Assembly: GCA_008931825.1 (NCBI GenBank)
Contig: QXVZ01010337.1
Coordinates: 11,221 to 72,304 of the forward strand
DNA: 61,084 bases
DNA from: Phallusia fumigata
Lineage: Eukaryota; Chordata; Ascidiacea; Phlebobranchia; Ascidiidae
Direction: 5' to 3'
Of the stretch, positions 29,443-40,353 are shown piece by piece. The notes under the pieces are model-generated. The model did not search any database and had not been told where the DNA came from. It was given only the letters and a program-made list of their open reading frames with translations. The position numbers and the translations under genes were made by a program. Position 1 is the first letter of the stretch. Every line of letters starts with the position of its first letter.

Positions 29443-32400
29443 TCAACTTGATGATGTTTTTGGTCTTTGCTGCACAATTCCAGAACTGTTAGTTGCTCTG
29501 GAAAATGGGACATTGGCTTGGCATGGTTGAAAGAGGTCTAAAATGCACAACAACAAATTCAGTTACACTCAAATTATACATGCTTACAGAGGGCTACCTG
29601 AGGGGTGAAGCGTTGATATCCAGGATTCCATTTGTGCTGTATTCCGATGTAGAGACCGCTGTAAAAGCTCCCTGTTGATCAAAGTGTAAAATTAAAAAAG
29701 TACTCCGGCGAAATTGAATAGTGGTTTCTTGTCAGAAAGTAGATCACCTTGTATCTGTTGGTGCAGCATTAATCATTGTGCATATGTCTTCAGGTGAATT
29801 TCCAGTGCTCCGTTGAAGGTTGCGTATTCGTAAAAACGTGCCATCCTTTAATCTGTGTGAACATCTAACTTAAGACACATTGAAATGAAAAATGTCCCTT
29901 ATGTATTAATGAACCACCAATTAAAAATTACACCACAAACAAAATATTTTTGCCTTCATGTATACATTTCAACTTACATACACATAACATAGAAAGCATG
30001 TGTGTGAGGATACATTTATGCTTGCAAAAACATTAAAAATGTAAAATGGTAAGAAAAGGGCCCTATGTAATGTTGATATTATATCTATTGTAATAAAAAG
30101 AACTGTTTTTAGTGGAAAGTATCATTTAAGGACCAGAGTGTATGTGCAATGGCAAGATGGGGAGTCACACGACTCTAGTTAAATAGACTGTGGTCAGTGT
30201 GGTTCGTTTGTTTGACCCCCAGGTGGCATGCATTTCTGGCCATAGAAGAATCATGCAGCAAAATGCTGTAGTAACTAGGAGGGGCACAACCAAAACAATG
30301 TATTTTATTGTGAATATATAGTTTTCATGTTACAGAGCTTTGAAATGTTTTACTGTATTTTCAATCAAATGTAACTGAATTTTGTGCCACCAGGGCCAAC
30401 AAGGCAAAGTGTAGAATCGAATAGTTTTTTACCAACCTATTGTTAAAGGTGGGTTGCACACTTCCTTTGATGCACTGATCTCCCACTTCCTTTTTTCCAA
30501 CTTCTAAAAAGTTTAGAAATATTTTTATCTTTGTCTCATGGTTAGAATTTTACATCATTGTTAGTGGCATTTGGCTTTGTGGCAACTCACATGTTGCTAT
30601 ATGCTAGTATAATCTCAGCTAAAAATATAACATATTGTTGACTGAAAATGCACAAAATGTGTTGAAACCCTTATCTGAATAAATTCACCCCCATAAATAA
30701 TCACTGGGTACCACTTTTAAACATGCAAATAAGGAAGCAAAAATTCCCAACCAAAAAAAACAAATTACCAGGAGTAATCAATGAAAAGATTGACACAAAA
30801 TATGATGGATAGTTGATCCAGTTTCTATCATGTGATAGTGCCTGAAAATCTTTCTGCCCCTGTAAAACATAGTTAAGGAACAATTAAAAACCACTACAAA
30901 ATTCTCTCATATTATTAGAAATACTTGGACTTCAACACTCTAAAAAAGATAGTTGCTAAGCATAGTATAAACTTGACCCAACTCTTTGGCAAATGTAAGC
31001 TGACAGCCTTGTTAGGTAAAGTTAAGTTTTTCTTCTGATGTTAAAATTAAACCAATCAAGTTGTTTAATATACATACCATTGCTGATTTAATGTTGCGTA
31101 CCCCTTGTTTGATACCTTTGGGATTTACCGTTCTTTGCAATGTGGCTGAGTATGATCTAAAATAATTCCAATCGTGTTTCAATACCATACATATCTTAAA
31201 TACATGATGGTGTGTGTATTAACCTTCGATTTGGGACTTTGGTGCTGCTCGCCTTGTGTGAGAGACTGGTTTGATGTTGTGGGGGTGTTGATATATTCGA
31301 GTCATCAGGATTTAAATTCCATTTCACTTCTTCAAATTGCATAAGCAGCAGGCTGCTGACAGTGTTTACAATCAATCTGAAATTTAAAATAAGTATTTGA
31401 TAAAATTACTTGATTAAAAACAAAACCATGAATGAACACAGTGGCAGATTAGAGCTGCCAGTCAAGTTGCAAAAAATCAGATCCAGAAAACATCATATAT
31501 TCATATATTTTGTTACAAATGTTTATCTGTATCTTATGCCTCTAGAATCATTGTTATATGTGGTGAAATAAATTACCACCAACTAATTCCATCAAAAAAG
31601 GTCAACTTTTCACATCACAAACAACGTTTTTTAATCTAGGTGGGTTTGTAACCAAAATATGTGGCTACCTACAACAAAATTTAACAAGGCAATGCATCAA
31701 AACTTTGAGGGACCAGGGATAGACCTAAATGACCCAAAACATAAACAAACACAACCAAATTTAAATGTGTGTTTTGCGAATTTAGCCATGGGGACCCCCA
31801 AAACACATTGTATTCAATCTTATGTTGGTGAACATGTTTTGTGTAAAAAAGTCTTCTTGGTTTCTTTAAACTTTCACATATGATAGATGGATCCAAAAGA
31901 GTTGCACTGAAAACTTTTTACCCTAGATCAGACCTTTTTAACCTTTTTATGTCTCCCTTTGTGTCACATCGTATTGCGTTTGGGGCAACAGTCAGCGTTT
32001 AAATACATATTTGAGTCTGTAAAGGTAACTACATAGTCAATCATGCTAAAACTTCAGGCAACCAAAACAAGCACCCCATATGTCTATTTTTGAGTTTCCA
32101 TACACACTAATTCTTTCAGACCAAGTATCATAATATATACTTCTTGGTGACTCACTTCAATAATTATTGCTGTTTTGAAATTTTTACATGTTTGGAGCAT
32201 GTGGGTGAACTGATGGGTTAACTGTGCTAAAAGTTACAGGGCACAACTTCAGACAAACACATTCTTTCCTTTGTTTCAGATTTACATTCTGAATCTAAAA
32301 CACCCAGGAGGTTACCCTTAAATTAATTATAGTATAAAATGCAATGGAAATTAAGGACCAAATGTAAGGCAACTATTAAATATGTATCCATTATAAAAAT

Positions 32401-35400
32401 AGGAAATATGATGTGTGAAAAATAATGTTTAAGGTGTCTAACTGGCACATGTGGCCCTGGAGATTTTTTAAGTGACCCACACCTTTCAATACATTGGTTT
32501 ATGGGCTCAAGTATAATTGCCACAATATAAACTAAAATTATACCTGTTGTATCTGTTATTAACCTAAAATTTGAATAACAAACTTTGCATGTCACTTGGT
32601 GTTATCGAAATATTTATCAAAATTAAAGGATTTGTGCTGTCACAAATAAAACATTGTAAATGAACTTTGATATTTAATTTTTAAAAAAATGTTTGTGGCC
32701 TGTAATAACTTTCTACATGTAAAAGTGGCCTGCAACTCCTAAAAGGTAACGCAGGCCTGATTTAAGGCATCGTACTGTAAGTGAAACAGCAATATGGAGA
32801 ACATCACCCTTCTAGTTGTAAAATAAATGCCCCCATCTGGACCTTGTTGCAAGGAAAAAACCAGTTAGTTATTCCAAACCTAAACAAATGCATACTCAAC
32901 TAACTAAACTTGAGTGCATGGCTTCCAGTAAAACTACCAGGTACTGTAATGCCTGAAAACATCAGCAAAGAACAAACTTTGTAAAGATTTATAGATCTTT
33001 TCACTTGGTTAGCATTAGCTTTTTAAACAAACGTGCCATTGCAACATCAAAGAAATTTACTAACCTGTGAGAAGTTGCATGCAGGGATAATATTGGATCA
33101 CAGTTGCTATTTCCTCGAATAACTCTTAGACACTCTCCAGATATTAAATTGAAAACCCGTATTTTTCCATCCATACACCCACTGACAACCCTTAGGTACA
33201 TTAGTTGGACACACAAAACACCTCTAAAACAGAGAGTTTAATGGAAGCTTGGTAATTTTTCAAAACTTATGTTCGTAATAAAACATTACTTGGGATGTCG
33301 AAAACTTCTGACAAGATTTTTGTAGTCTGTTTCTTTTGTCCATGACATAACAAAACCATCGTTAGACCCACTGATTATGAAAAAGTCATCCACACTCAAG
33401 TCATTAACTGGCCCATGGTGTCCTAAAAGCACCTAACAGAAAAATTCCAAGAGTTACAATTTGTACAGTTGTCAAAAAATATGATCTCAGTCTAAACAAC
33501 AACACTACTCCACCTTTCTTAGCTTCCGTGCTTTGCAGCACCAAACTTTAATCACTCCTTTATCACAAGAGGACACAATAACATTGTTGCTCAACTTAAC
33601 ACAGTTAACTGCAATGTGTTTAGCGTGTCTAAATGTGCAAACACATTTTCCAGTCAAAGTGTTCCATACTGAAACAACAATTTTTTTTAAAAACCACTTA
33701 TAACAAAAATTGAGCCTGGTAAATAACATAATTATGTCAAAAAAATACTTTCAAACATAAGAATGTTACTAACATTTGACAAGTCCATCTTTTGAACCTG
33801 ACACCAAGAATGTACCATCTAAATCCAGACAGGTTATTGAATCCCTGTGCCCATACATAATTTGTTTGCAAGCAGAGGAGCCAACATGCCAGCGCCTGTG
33901 TTAAATACAGTTAAAACTTGTATATGTTTTGATTTGGATTAAGATCTGAAATGCCATAAAACTGTTGCCTATCAGTAAATATCACCTCTTTTAGCATTGA
34001 GTTAAAACAAATTTAATTTTTTCATTGTTACCTGATTGTTGTGTCATAACTCCCACTGTAAACAACAACATGATCTTGATGTGAAATGTGTATAGCTGTC
34101 AAAGGTCCTGGATGGCACCGTAATGGAGGAAAAAGTTGTTGGCCTGATATAAACATATTTTTAGAAACAGTGTGTGACTTTTCACACTACCCAAACCAGT
34201 TTGGACTACAAAGAATAGCTGGCAGATTAATTTCGAATCAACAGTTTAAAATCTAAGTAATGAATATTTTCAGCTGACTGGCATAAAAATTTGTTGGTCA
34301 TGTACCTTCAAAGACAGCTTTTTGAAACAAGTACAATTTTTAGGCCATCTTTCTCAGTTTACCCATCTCAATCTTTTTTTGCCTCAAAATAATAAACATC
34401 CCCAAAAATTTATTAAAAAACAACCCCCCAAAAGATTGTAACTAATAGGAAATGGAGTAATTCTCTATGTGCATCTCAATTGAATTGGTAACAAAAGCAA
34501 ATTGTGGAGTCTGTTTCAAGCTTGACACCAACACCTGTTCTGAAAATATGGTAAAACATACCTGTTGTTATATCAAGGACTTGTATTGCCCCATTTTCTG
34601 ACCCACATGCAACCACATTTCCTTCACAAAAATGAACCACTCTCTTTGAATCAAACCTTTTGGAAACCAACAAAATTATGAAAATTTATAAAGTGGTGCT
34701 AAATGTATGCCGGTAATCTTACTCATTATTAAGCACAAGAACATTGTAGGCACTACAGTAGATATTTCTTTCTTCTGCCATGTGGTAAGTCACGATTCTC
34801 TCTGCAACAAGCTTTGTTTTAAACAATAACTGCTTTGTTTGAAAAAAACTTCATAAATCAAATTATTGTTACCTTTTTCAAATTTGGTTGTACAATGTGG
34901 AACAGCAATGTTGAGTTGAGTGGAATAATATGCTTCATTCGGATTTGTTTTGACAGAAACATCCTATTTTAACAACATTAGTATTACATAGTATTGAGAC
35001 TGAATCTTCATCAAAAAAATATTTAAAGATGAAAACTTTTTAAATACTTGCCATACCATTTAACAATGGGTAACTAAGGTACCAACATTTTGTATATTTT
35101 CTATTTTTATCACCAGTGGCCTGACACAGACAACTATCACACAGCTGTTGTTAAGCTCACTGTTTCACTTGTATTGTTATTAAAGCTAAACAGTAGCTCA
35201 GATGTCATATGCAATGCAAACCCTTTTTCTAGATTATCAGATACAGTCTATTATTTTAACTCCCACAAAAAATGGGAGTTTGGTTATTTGGTAAAATACC
35301 TGCATCATAATGGATTCCTCATTGATGTCCTGACTCACTAACTCTTCCACATTGATTTGTGCTGAAAGCTTATTCCACTGTTTTGACACACATTTTGTTT

Positions 35401-38400
35401 TTGACAATGTTTTAGCATCCAGCAGAGCTAAAAACCAGCATTAATCATCATGTTTAAATTAAGAGTGTGTTTTACTACATTTCTAAACTCACATAAAATT
35501 TTTTTTGCAAGATGAATTGGTAGACAGACAATGAAGTCTTTATATGAAGCAATTCCACTTAATGCTTTACTCGATGTATTTATGACTGATCTACAGGGAT
35601 CAGATAGCTCCGATGACAATTCTGACACTGACTCTTCACTTGATATAGCGTCATATCCATTATTATGTTTATTGCACTGGGTTTCGAAAAGCCTCCTGCC
35701 AAGAATAGTATTTTAACAAACATAACTTTGATTTAATACTTTTAATTTTTACTTTTTTTAGTTAAGCACTGAAAACTTTTTAATCCCATTAAGCTCTCAG
35801 TCAACAAAATGAGGCAATTTTATGACATTATTATTTCATGTAGCAGAAAATGGCTTTAGTCAATTTTAGGTACTTGTTTAATATTGATGTTTGTGATTTA
35901 CATTAATGGAAACACAGACAATGCACCACAATTAGGTAATCAGTTTTAACAGCTTAAGATTATGAGTAAACAATGGCCTGTCACCATTTGCTGCTGCTTA
36001 AACACTATGGCATGTGTAGCTTTCAACAACCAAAATCTAAAGCTTTTTACTTTCATGGTTTGTAAATGGTTTTGGGGTAATCAGTCGGTAATACGGGGAA
36101 ACAATTTGCTCTGCATTGTTCATTTGCTTGTTGTTTGTGAAAATTTTGTTGGACCACTCTGTTTCAAACAAAAGGTGATAACAACTGAAGTCACAGCAAA
36201 AAAGTAAAATAAGCTTATTAATGACAAAGCGTAAAAACATCTTAGAAAGTGGTTAGATAAACAAAGAGTGATCAACAACATTTCCAATACAAAAGAATCA
36301 ATTTTGTAATTAATTACCCGTATGATGCTTTTGCACTTGCTAGCAAATACAATTCTGGATGTTGGTCTGTCTCAAATGAACCAATTGAATCAGTAAGAGT
36401 GCAACAAGAGTCTGCGTAGTTGTCAATAAATTGTTTATTAGTGTATAAGTTTAGTATGTCATAATAATTTCATCCTACCTGGAACAGATACCTTACACTT
36501 TTCCTGTTCCCATTTTTGTTGTGTATAAATTACTTTTACCATATTGTATGCTTCAATAAGTACTGGTAATCCACATAAAGCATCGATAACTTGGCATATA
36601 AATGTTGTCTGGAACCCAACATCTGCTGTTGCAAACCATTTCCAGGTGTTTGTCATGTACAAATTGACATCTGAATACACAAAGAACATTTTTAGTTTAG
36701 CCAAAGAAATTTTGTTCCTAACATCCATAAAAGTCAATTAAATGTTTAAAACAAAAAGAGGTTTTTACCATATTTTAATTCCATTACACTATTACCTAAT
36801 TTAAAAACAGATATATATATGTATAGTTCTAAATTTTCCATTTGGTCCCAGAGTTATCTTAGCTGTTTTTTGACATAAATGTTTCTGCAGACATAAACGC
36901 ATGAGTCCTCACACATGCAAAGTTGTGTTATTTGTTGGGTACCAAAAATATAGTTCCATGACTATATTTATGTGATTTATTTAATTAAATTAAAACAAAT
37001 CAACTGCTGGGAATATATTTGACCTATTTTAGGAGCTAGTGGGGTAACCACAGAGGGTAAGGGGGTCAAACAAAACAGAAGGCACAACTCTGTGACCAAC
37101 CAGCTTTGAAACTTCTAAATCCACCAAACATTTCTTGGAAAAAGGCATGGACAAGCTTCAGGGCAGAAAAAACAAAACAAGCGAAGTGAAAACAATATGT
37201 ATCCCTTCAGGGAGGCAACTGCTAATAATAACACTTAGATGAAGAAGTTAACACGCAGATGAACAGTTTTATGTACCAGTATGGTTTCTTTGCTAACAAT
37301 AAAAGGTCCTGACATTCTTATGTTCAAACCACAAATCTTCGTAAAGGTCTATTGTTTCTTGACAATTTTTCTATAGTTGAACTTTAATGTCATGGTTGAG
37401 GCTGCTTTTGGTGACAAACAAGATCAAAATGTCACTAGGTTCTGGCGTCTATCATTGTCAGCCACACCATCATTAGATAAGAAATCAGAGTTAAACTGAC
37501 GAATATTTCAAGGCACACTTGGAATTCTCTCATGATCCACTAGTATGCTGGTGCACACAGACTGAGGATGTAACTATTTGAGGCAACCTTAAGCACACCA
37601 TTTCGAAAGTGATGTGCTCACTTAAAGGATCTCTCTTGACATGCCCATTAAACATGTATTTTAAACGAGGAATTTTATGCTTCTACTGGCTAATATATTG
37701 ATATATAGCAACTGTAATTATGGCTTTAATGTCAATGATCAAAACTATTTGCAATGATGTTCTTGACAAAATGTTAAAATTCCATCTTAGAGATGTTGAT
37801 CTTTGTCATAGAAGGGTCAGCAAAAAGTAATAGGCACTAGTGGCTCAGGCTGATCCATTTTTGTTTTTAGCGTTTACTTGAAATTTATTCATGTGTACTT
37901 TTTGGGCGCTGTAAACAAATATAAAAAACTTGATTGACCATATAGTCAAAAAAGGGGTGAAAAAGTGAGGCAAACTTCTGGAAGGACAATAAATGCTGTG
38001 GCCCTATGTGTATTTTAATTCCTAAGGGTAAATTGCATCAATTCCGGATAAACTCTCAAAGATTGCCTTTTTACCATCAGGTTTACCAAATCTACCAGCT
38101 TGAATAGTTCAGACTATGAACACAAATCACTTGCTAAATAAGACATAGATAAGCCTGCAGGGGAGAAAAAGGTCAGAAATTACGTATATTAGTGAAAATG
38201 TAGTTGGGCTAAATCTGCCTTCTTTAACCAAGGGGGCCTACAGTTACCCACCTGCCTGTTTGCACATTATCTGCCTGAGGGATGTTTTTCGATTACCAGT
38301 TTGATTAGAGGCACATTGTGATCTTGAGTAAACCAAATCTTTGTGTGCAATTGGTGACAAAATAAAACATATCTTTTCAATCAGAACATCACTTTTAATT

Positions 38401-38650
38401 CTGAAAAATAAAAACTTGATTTGAGGTGACTGAAAGCAAGTATTAAAACAAAGTTCTATCTGAGGTCAGATTACAGTAATATGATGGTAGACAATTTTAA
38501 CAAGTTCAGCTGCATGCCACTGATCATAATAACTAGTTAACAGTATTACCTATGAATAAGACCAAGTATAAATCGCCTTTTCTGTTGATAATTGGAATGA
38601 ATCATCCAATTTAAAACAGCTCCTTTTGTGGCAAGATAGTTAGTTTCCAT
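29443..38650 (-). CDS. FBXW10: FBXW10-like F-box/WD40 protein
   Basis: Read on the minus strand, 21 exons total 2403 nt (800 aa): 38550-38650, 38297-38400, 36479-36670, 36318-36411, 35493-35695, 35300-35427, 34873-34963, 34723-34801, 34562-34656, 34032-34143, 33774-33895, 33514-33668, 33290-33432, 33065-33223, 31224-31376, 31078-31156, 30769-30859, 30591-30618, 29748-29852, 29598-29671 and 29443-29537. The N-terminal part includes WMIHSNYQQKRRFILGL and WKWFATADVGFQTTF. The F-box (about 210-275) reads DFIVCLPIHLAKKILSLLDA and ends VSKQWNKL. Next come WD repeats (about 305-620; SGSYDTTIR, GHRDSITCLDLDGTFLVSGS, VSGCMDGKIRVFNLISGECL). A polar C-terminal tail follows. Members are thought to act as SCF ubiquitin-ligase substrate receptors. 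The order matches FBXW10. The last five exons, including a 28-nt microexon, rest on phase and splice sites, not homology. Confidence 0.85.
29960..30178 (+). mobile_element. R1 repeat fragment, right end (3' intron of FBXW10-like)
   Basis: It contains TGTGTGTGAGGATACATTTATGCTTGCAAAAAC, GGGCCCTATGTAATG and the right end CAGAGTGTATGTGCAATGGC ... CTCTAG followed by T. Confidence 0.6.
31788..32815 (+). mobile_element. R1 repeat with nested insertion (intron 14 of FBXW10-like)
   Basis: R1 text starts around GGGGACCCCCAAAACAC and includes CACATATGATAGATGG and TGAAAACTTTTTACCC. It is interrupted at 32435-32759 and resumes as GTACTGTAAGTGAAACAGCAATATGGAGAACATCACCCTTCTAG followed by T at 32815. Confidence 0.6.
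32435..32759. mobile_element. hAT-like element nested inside an R1 copy
   Basis: A 325-bp insert with GTGGCCC/GTGGCC subterminal motifs ends GCAGGCCTG. It is flanked by GTTTAAGG (32427-32434) and ATTTAAGG (32760-32767), an 8-bp duplication with one mismatch. Removing it restores a continuous R1 sequence. Confidence 0.6.
36845..37215 (-). repeat. R1/R2-type repeat, minus orientation (intron 2 of FBXW10-like)
   Basis: It contains GTTTCTGCAGACATAAACGC, GAGTCCTCACACATGCAAAG, the GGAGCTAGTGGGGTAACCAC module, GGTCAAACAAAACAGAAGGC and, at its end, GTGAAAACAATATGTATCCCTTCAGGGAGG. The same modules occur at 53285-54830. Confidence 0.55.
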
Positions 38651-40274
38651 TTTGTTTTATCATAAAGTTTGAAAACCTGAAAAATATAAATGAATTCAGA
38701 TTAAGCAACACTAAAACAAGCAAAATATAACATGTGACAAACAGGCCACTGAAGAAGCCATGGAGTAAATTTGCACTTCTACACAAATCTTGTCTGACAA
38801 AATTTGTGAATAAAAATGATTTCAAATGTAAAAAAAAACACATCTAAAAATATACTAGGCAACAGTAAAAAAGGTAATATAGGGAGAAAATGGGATAAAT
38901 CATGGAGTGTTATTTAAAAAGCTGCCTTTACAAAATCCACTATAACCCCTAGTAAATTGCAAAATATAACTGGGAAACCTTTTTATCTAACATTACTAAA
39001 ACAAAAGTAACACTACCAAGTGAAACTTAAACCCTAAATACTCACATAGTTTACCAAAACTTTACTGTTTGTAAAAGTTACTACCAAACTCCTAAAATGT
39101 TACTGGTCATTGACAAAAACTGTTTTTTATGTGTTGTTGATCAACTAAACAACTCAGCGTCAGTTGTTACTCGTGGAAACACAGACATCATATTTAACGT
39201 TGTTTGTGCATGTTAACTTTTATTGTCCAATATTTCGCTCACACAATAACATATGTATCTCTTTATTTTCCATTGCCTACATGAACACCATTAGGAAGGG
39301 AATTAGGGGCAGTGTCGGCTTAGTACACAAACTAATTTAGTCCTCAAAAAATTCAAGGTTAAAATTTCTTTTGCACAATTTTACACAATGTTTATATTCT
39401 TTCAAAAGTTAACGGCACACGCAGCTTGTTTCTTGGGCTACGGTAGCCTTTCGAAGATTTTAATTTCTATTGTGGCGTCATGAAACATGGTAATAAATGC
39501 TATGTGGGGCGTGGGCGCCTAACTAAAGCAGTGGTTTCAAACCTTTTTATGTATTACCCCTATTCTTATTTTCGAACTTCTAGACAAGATCCAGACCATT
39601 TTCCCCACTCGGTGGACGTCATGTGGGGCATCGGTTGATTATATGGTCTGCAGTCTGTTCCTCCATACCACACTCGCAGTCTGCAGAGGGAGCCAGGCCC
39701 CATTTGTACATAGATAACCGAAAGCACCCAACCTCAGTTCTTAGCCTGTTTAGGCGAGTCCAGCAGGCCCGTCTGGGCAGGCCAAATCCACGTGGTTTGT
39801 TGGAGGGTTGGGGCAGTAGGTGGAGTACTGTCCTCTTCCCATTTGGTGGTCATCCATTCGGGAAGAGGAGTACGGATTTAAACGGACGTACGTGCTTACA
39901 ATAGTGCATGGGTACAGCTTGTCTCACAATTCGAGAGGGTGTCACTTGTGGTAAATTTGACATATTTATACAGTATCTCAGTCGACAAGCAACTTTTTGC
40001 AGAGTTTTTGATTAAATAGACATAGCTTTATACATACATCACTTACCACAGCGATAGCTAATTAAAAAATAATTTTTCATTTTAAATTTCAGAAAAAAAT
40101 GCAGTTCATTCATGATTAAACATGGAGCTGGTTTGTTTATATACCCTATACTTAGGTAGACGCACTAATTACTTAACTTTGTCAACTAACACCTTGTTGC
40201 TAATTAGGTAAAGTTGTTTGCCTGTCCTGTTTGTAATTCGCATTTTGGCGTTTGCGTGTAATTGTTGTTGCGAT
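38651..40274. other. Intergenic between FBXW10-like and type IX collagen
   Basis: The two genes are divergently transcribed, so this stretch should hold both promoters. Apart from a retrotransposon fragment (39619-39801) and a hAT-like terminus (CAGTGGTTTCAAACCTTTTT at about 39531), I see no gene. Confidence 0.45.
39619..39801 (-). pseudogene. Non-LTR retrotransposon reverse transcriptase, C-terminal fragment
   Basis: The minus strand reads open for 60 residues ending in a stop. It contains RLRTEVGCFRLSMYKWGL, then CECGMEEQTADHIINRC. This is the CxC...H...C element typical of the extreme C-terminus of many non-LTR ORF2 proteins. The rest of the element is absent, so it is a 5'-truncated relic. 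Its GC content is higher than the surroundings. Confidence 0.75.
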
Positions 40275-40280
40275 TATAAA
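40275..40280 (+). promoter_or_regulatory. Probable TATA box of the long-form collagen promoter
   Basis: TATAAAA within GATTATAAAACAGG lies 79 bp before the ATG at 40354, leaving room for a leader of about 50 nt. The match is good but unsupported by transcript data. Confidence 0.45.
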
Positions 40281-40353
40281 ACAGGCTGCTTCTTGCAAGT
40301 GGAAATTGTTCTGCTGTGCTTGGTCATGTCTAGTAGCAACTTACATTAAAACA

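Noticed and set aside
29489-29671. Alternative end of FBXW10-like in another frame, stopping at 29489-29491 after CPIFQSN
   Set aside because: It requires a phase that does not match the upstream exon; the frame ending at 29443 is consistent through all 21 exons.
31926-31970. Another hAT left end (CAGACCTTTTTAACCTTTTT)
   Set aside because: The match to known termini is weak and there is no partner end.
39531-39600. hAT element beginning CAGTGGTTTCAAACC
   Set aside because: Only a left-end-like sequence; no matching right end or TSD, so left as a note in the intergenic entry.
39623-39904. Plus-strand 93-codon open frame
   Set aside because: It is the antisense shadow of the non-LTR retrotransposon C-terminal fragment, which has the recognisable cysteine/histidine motif.
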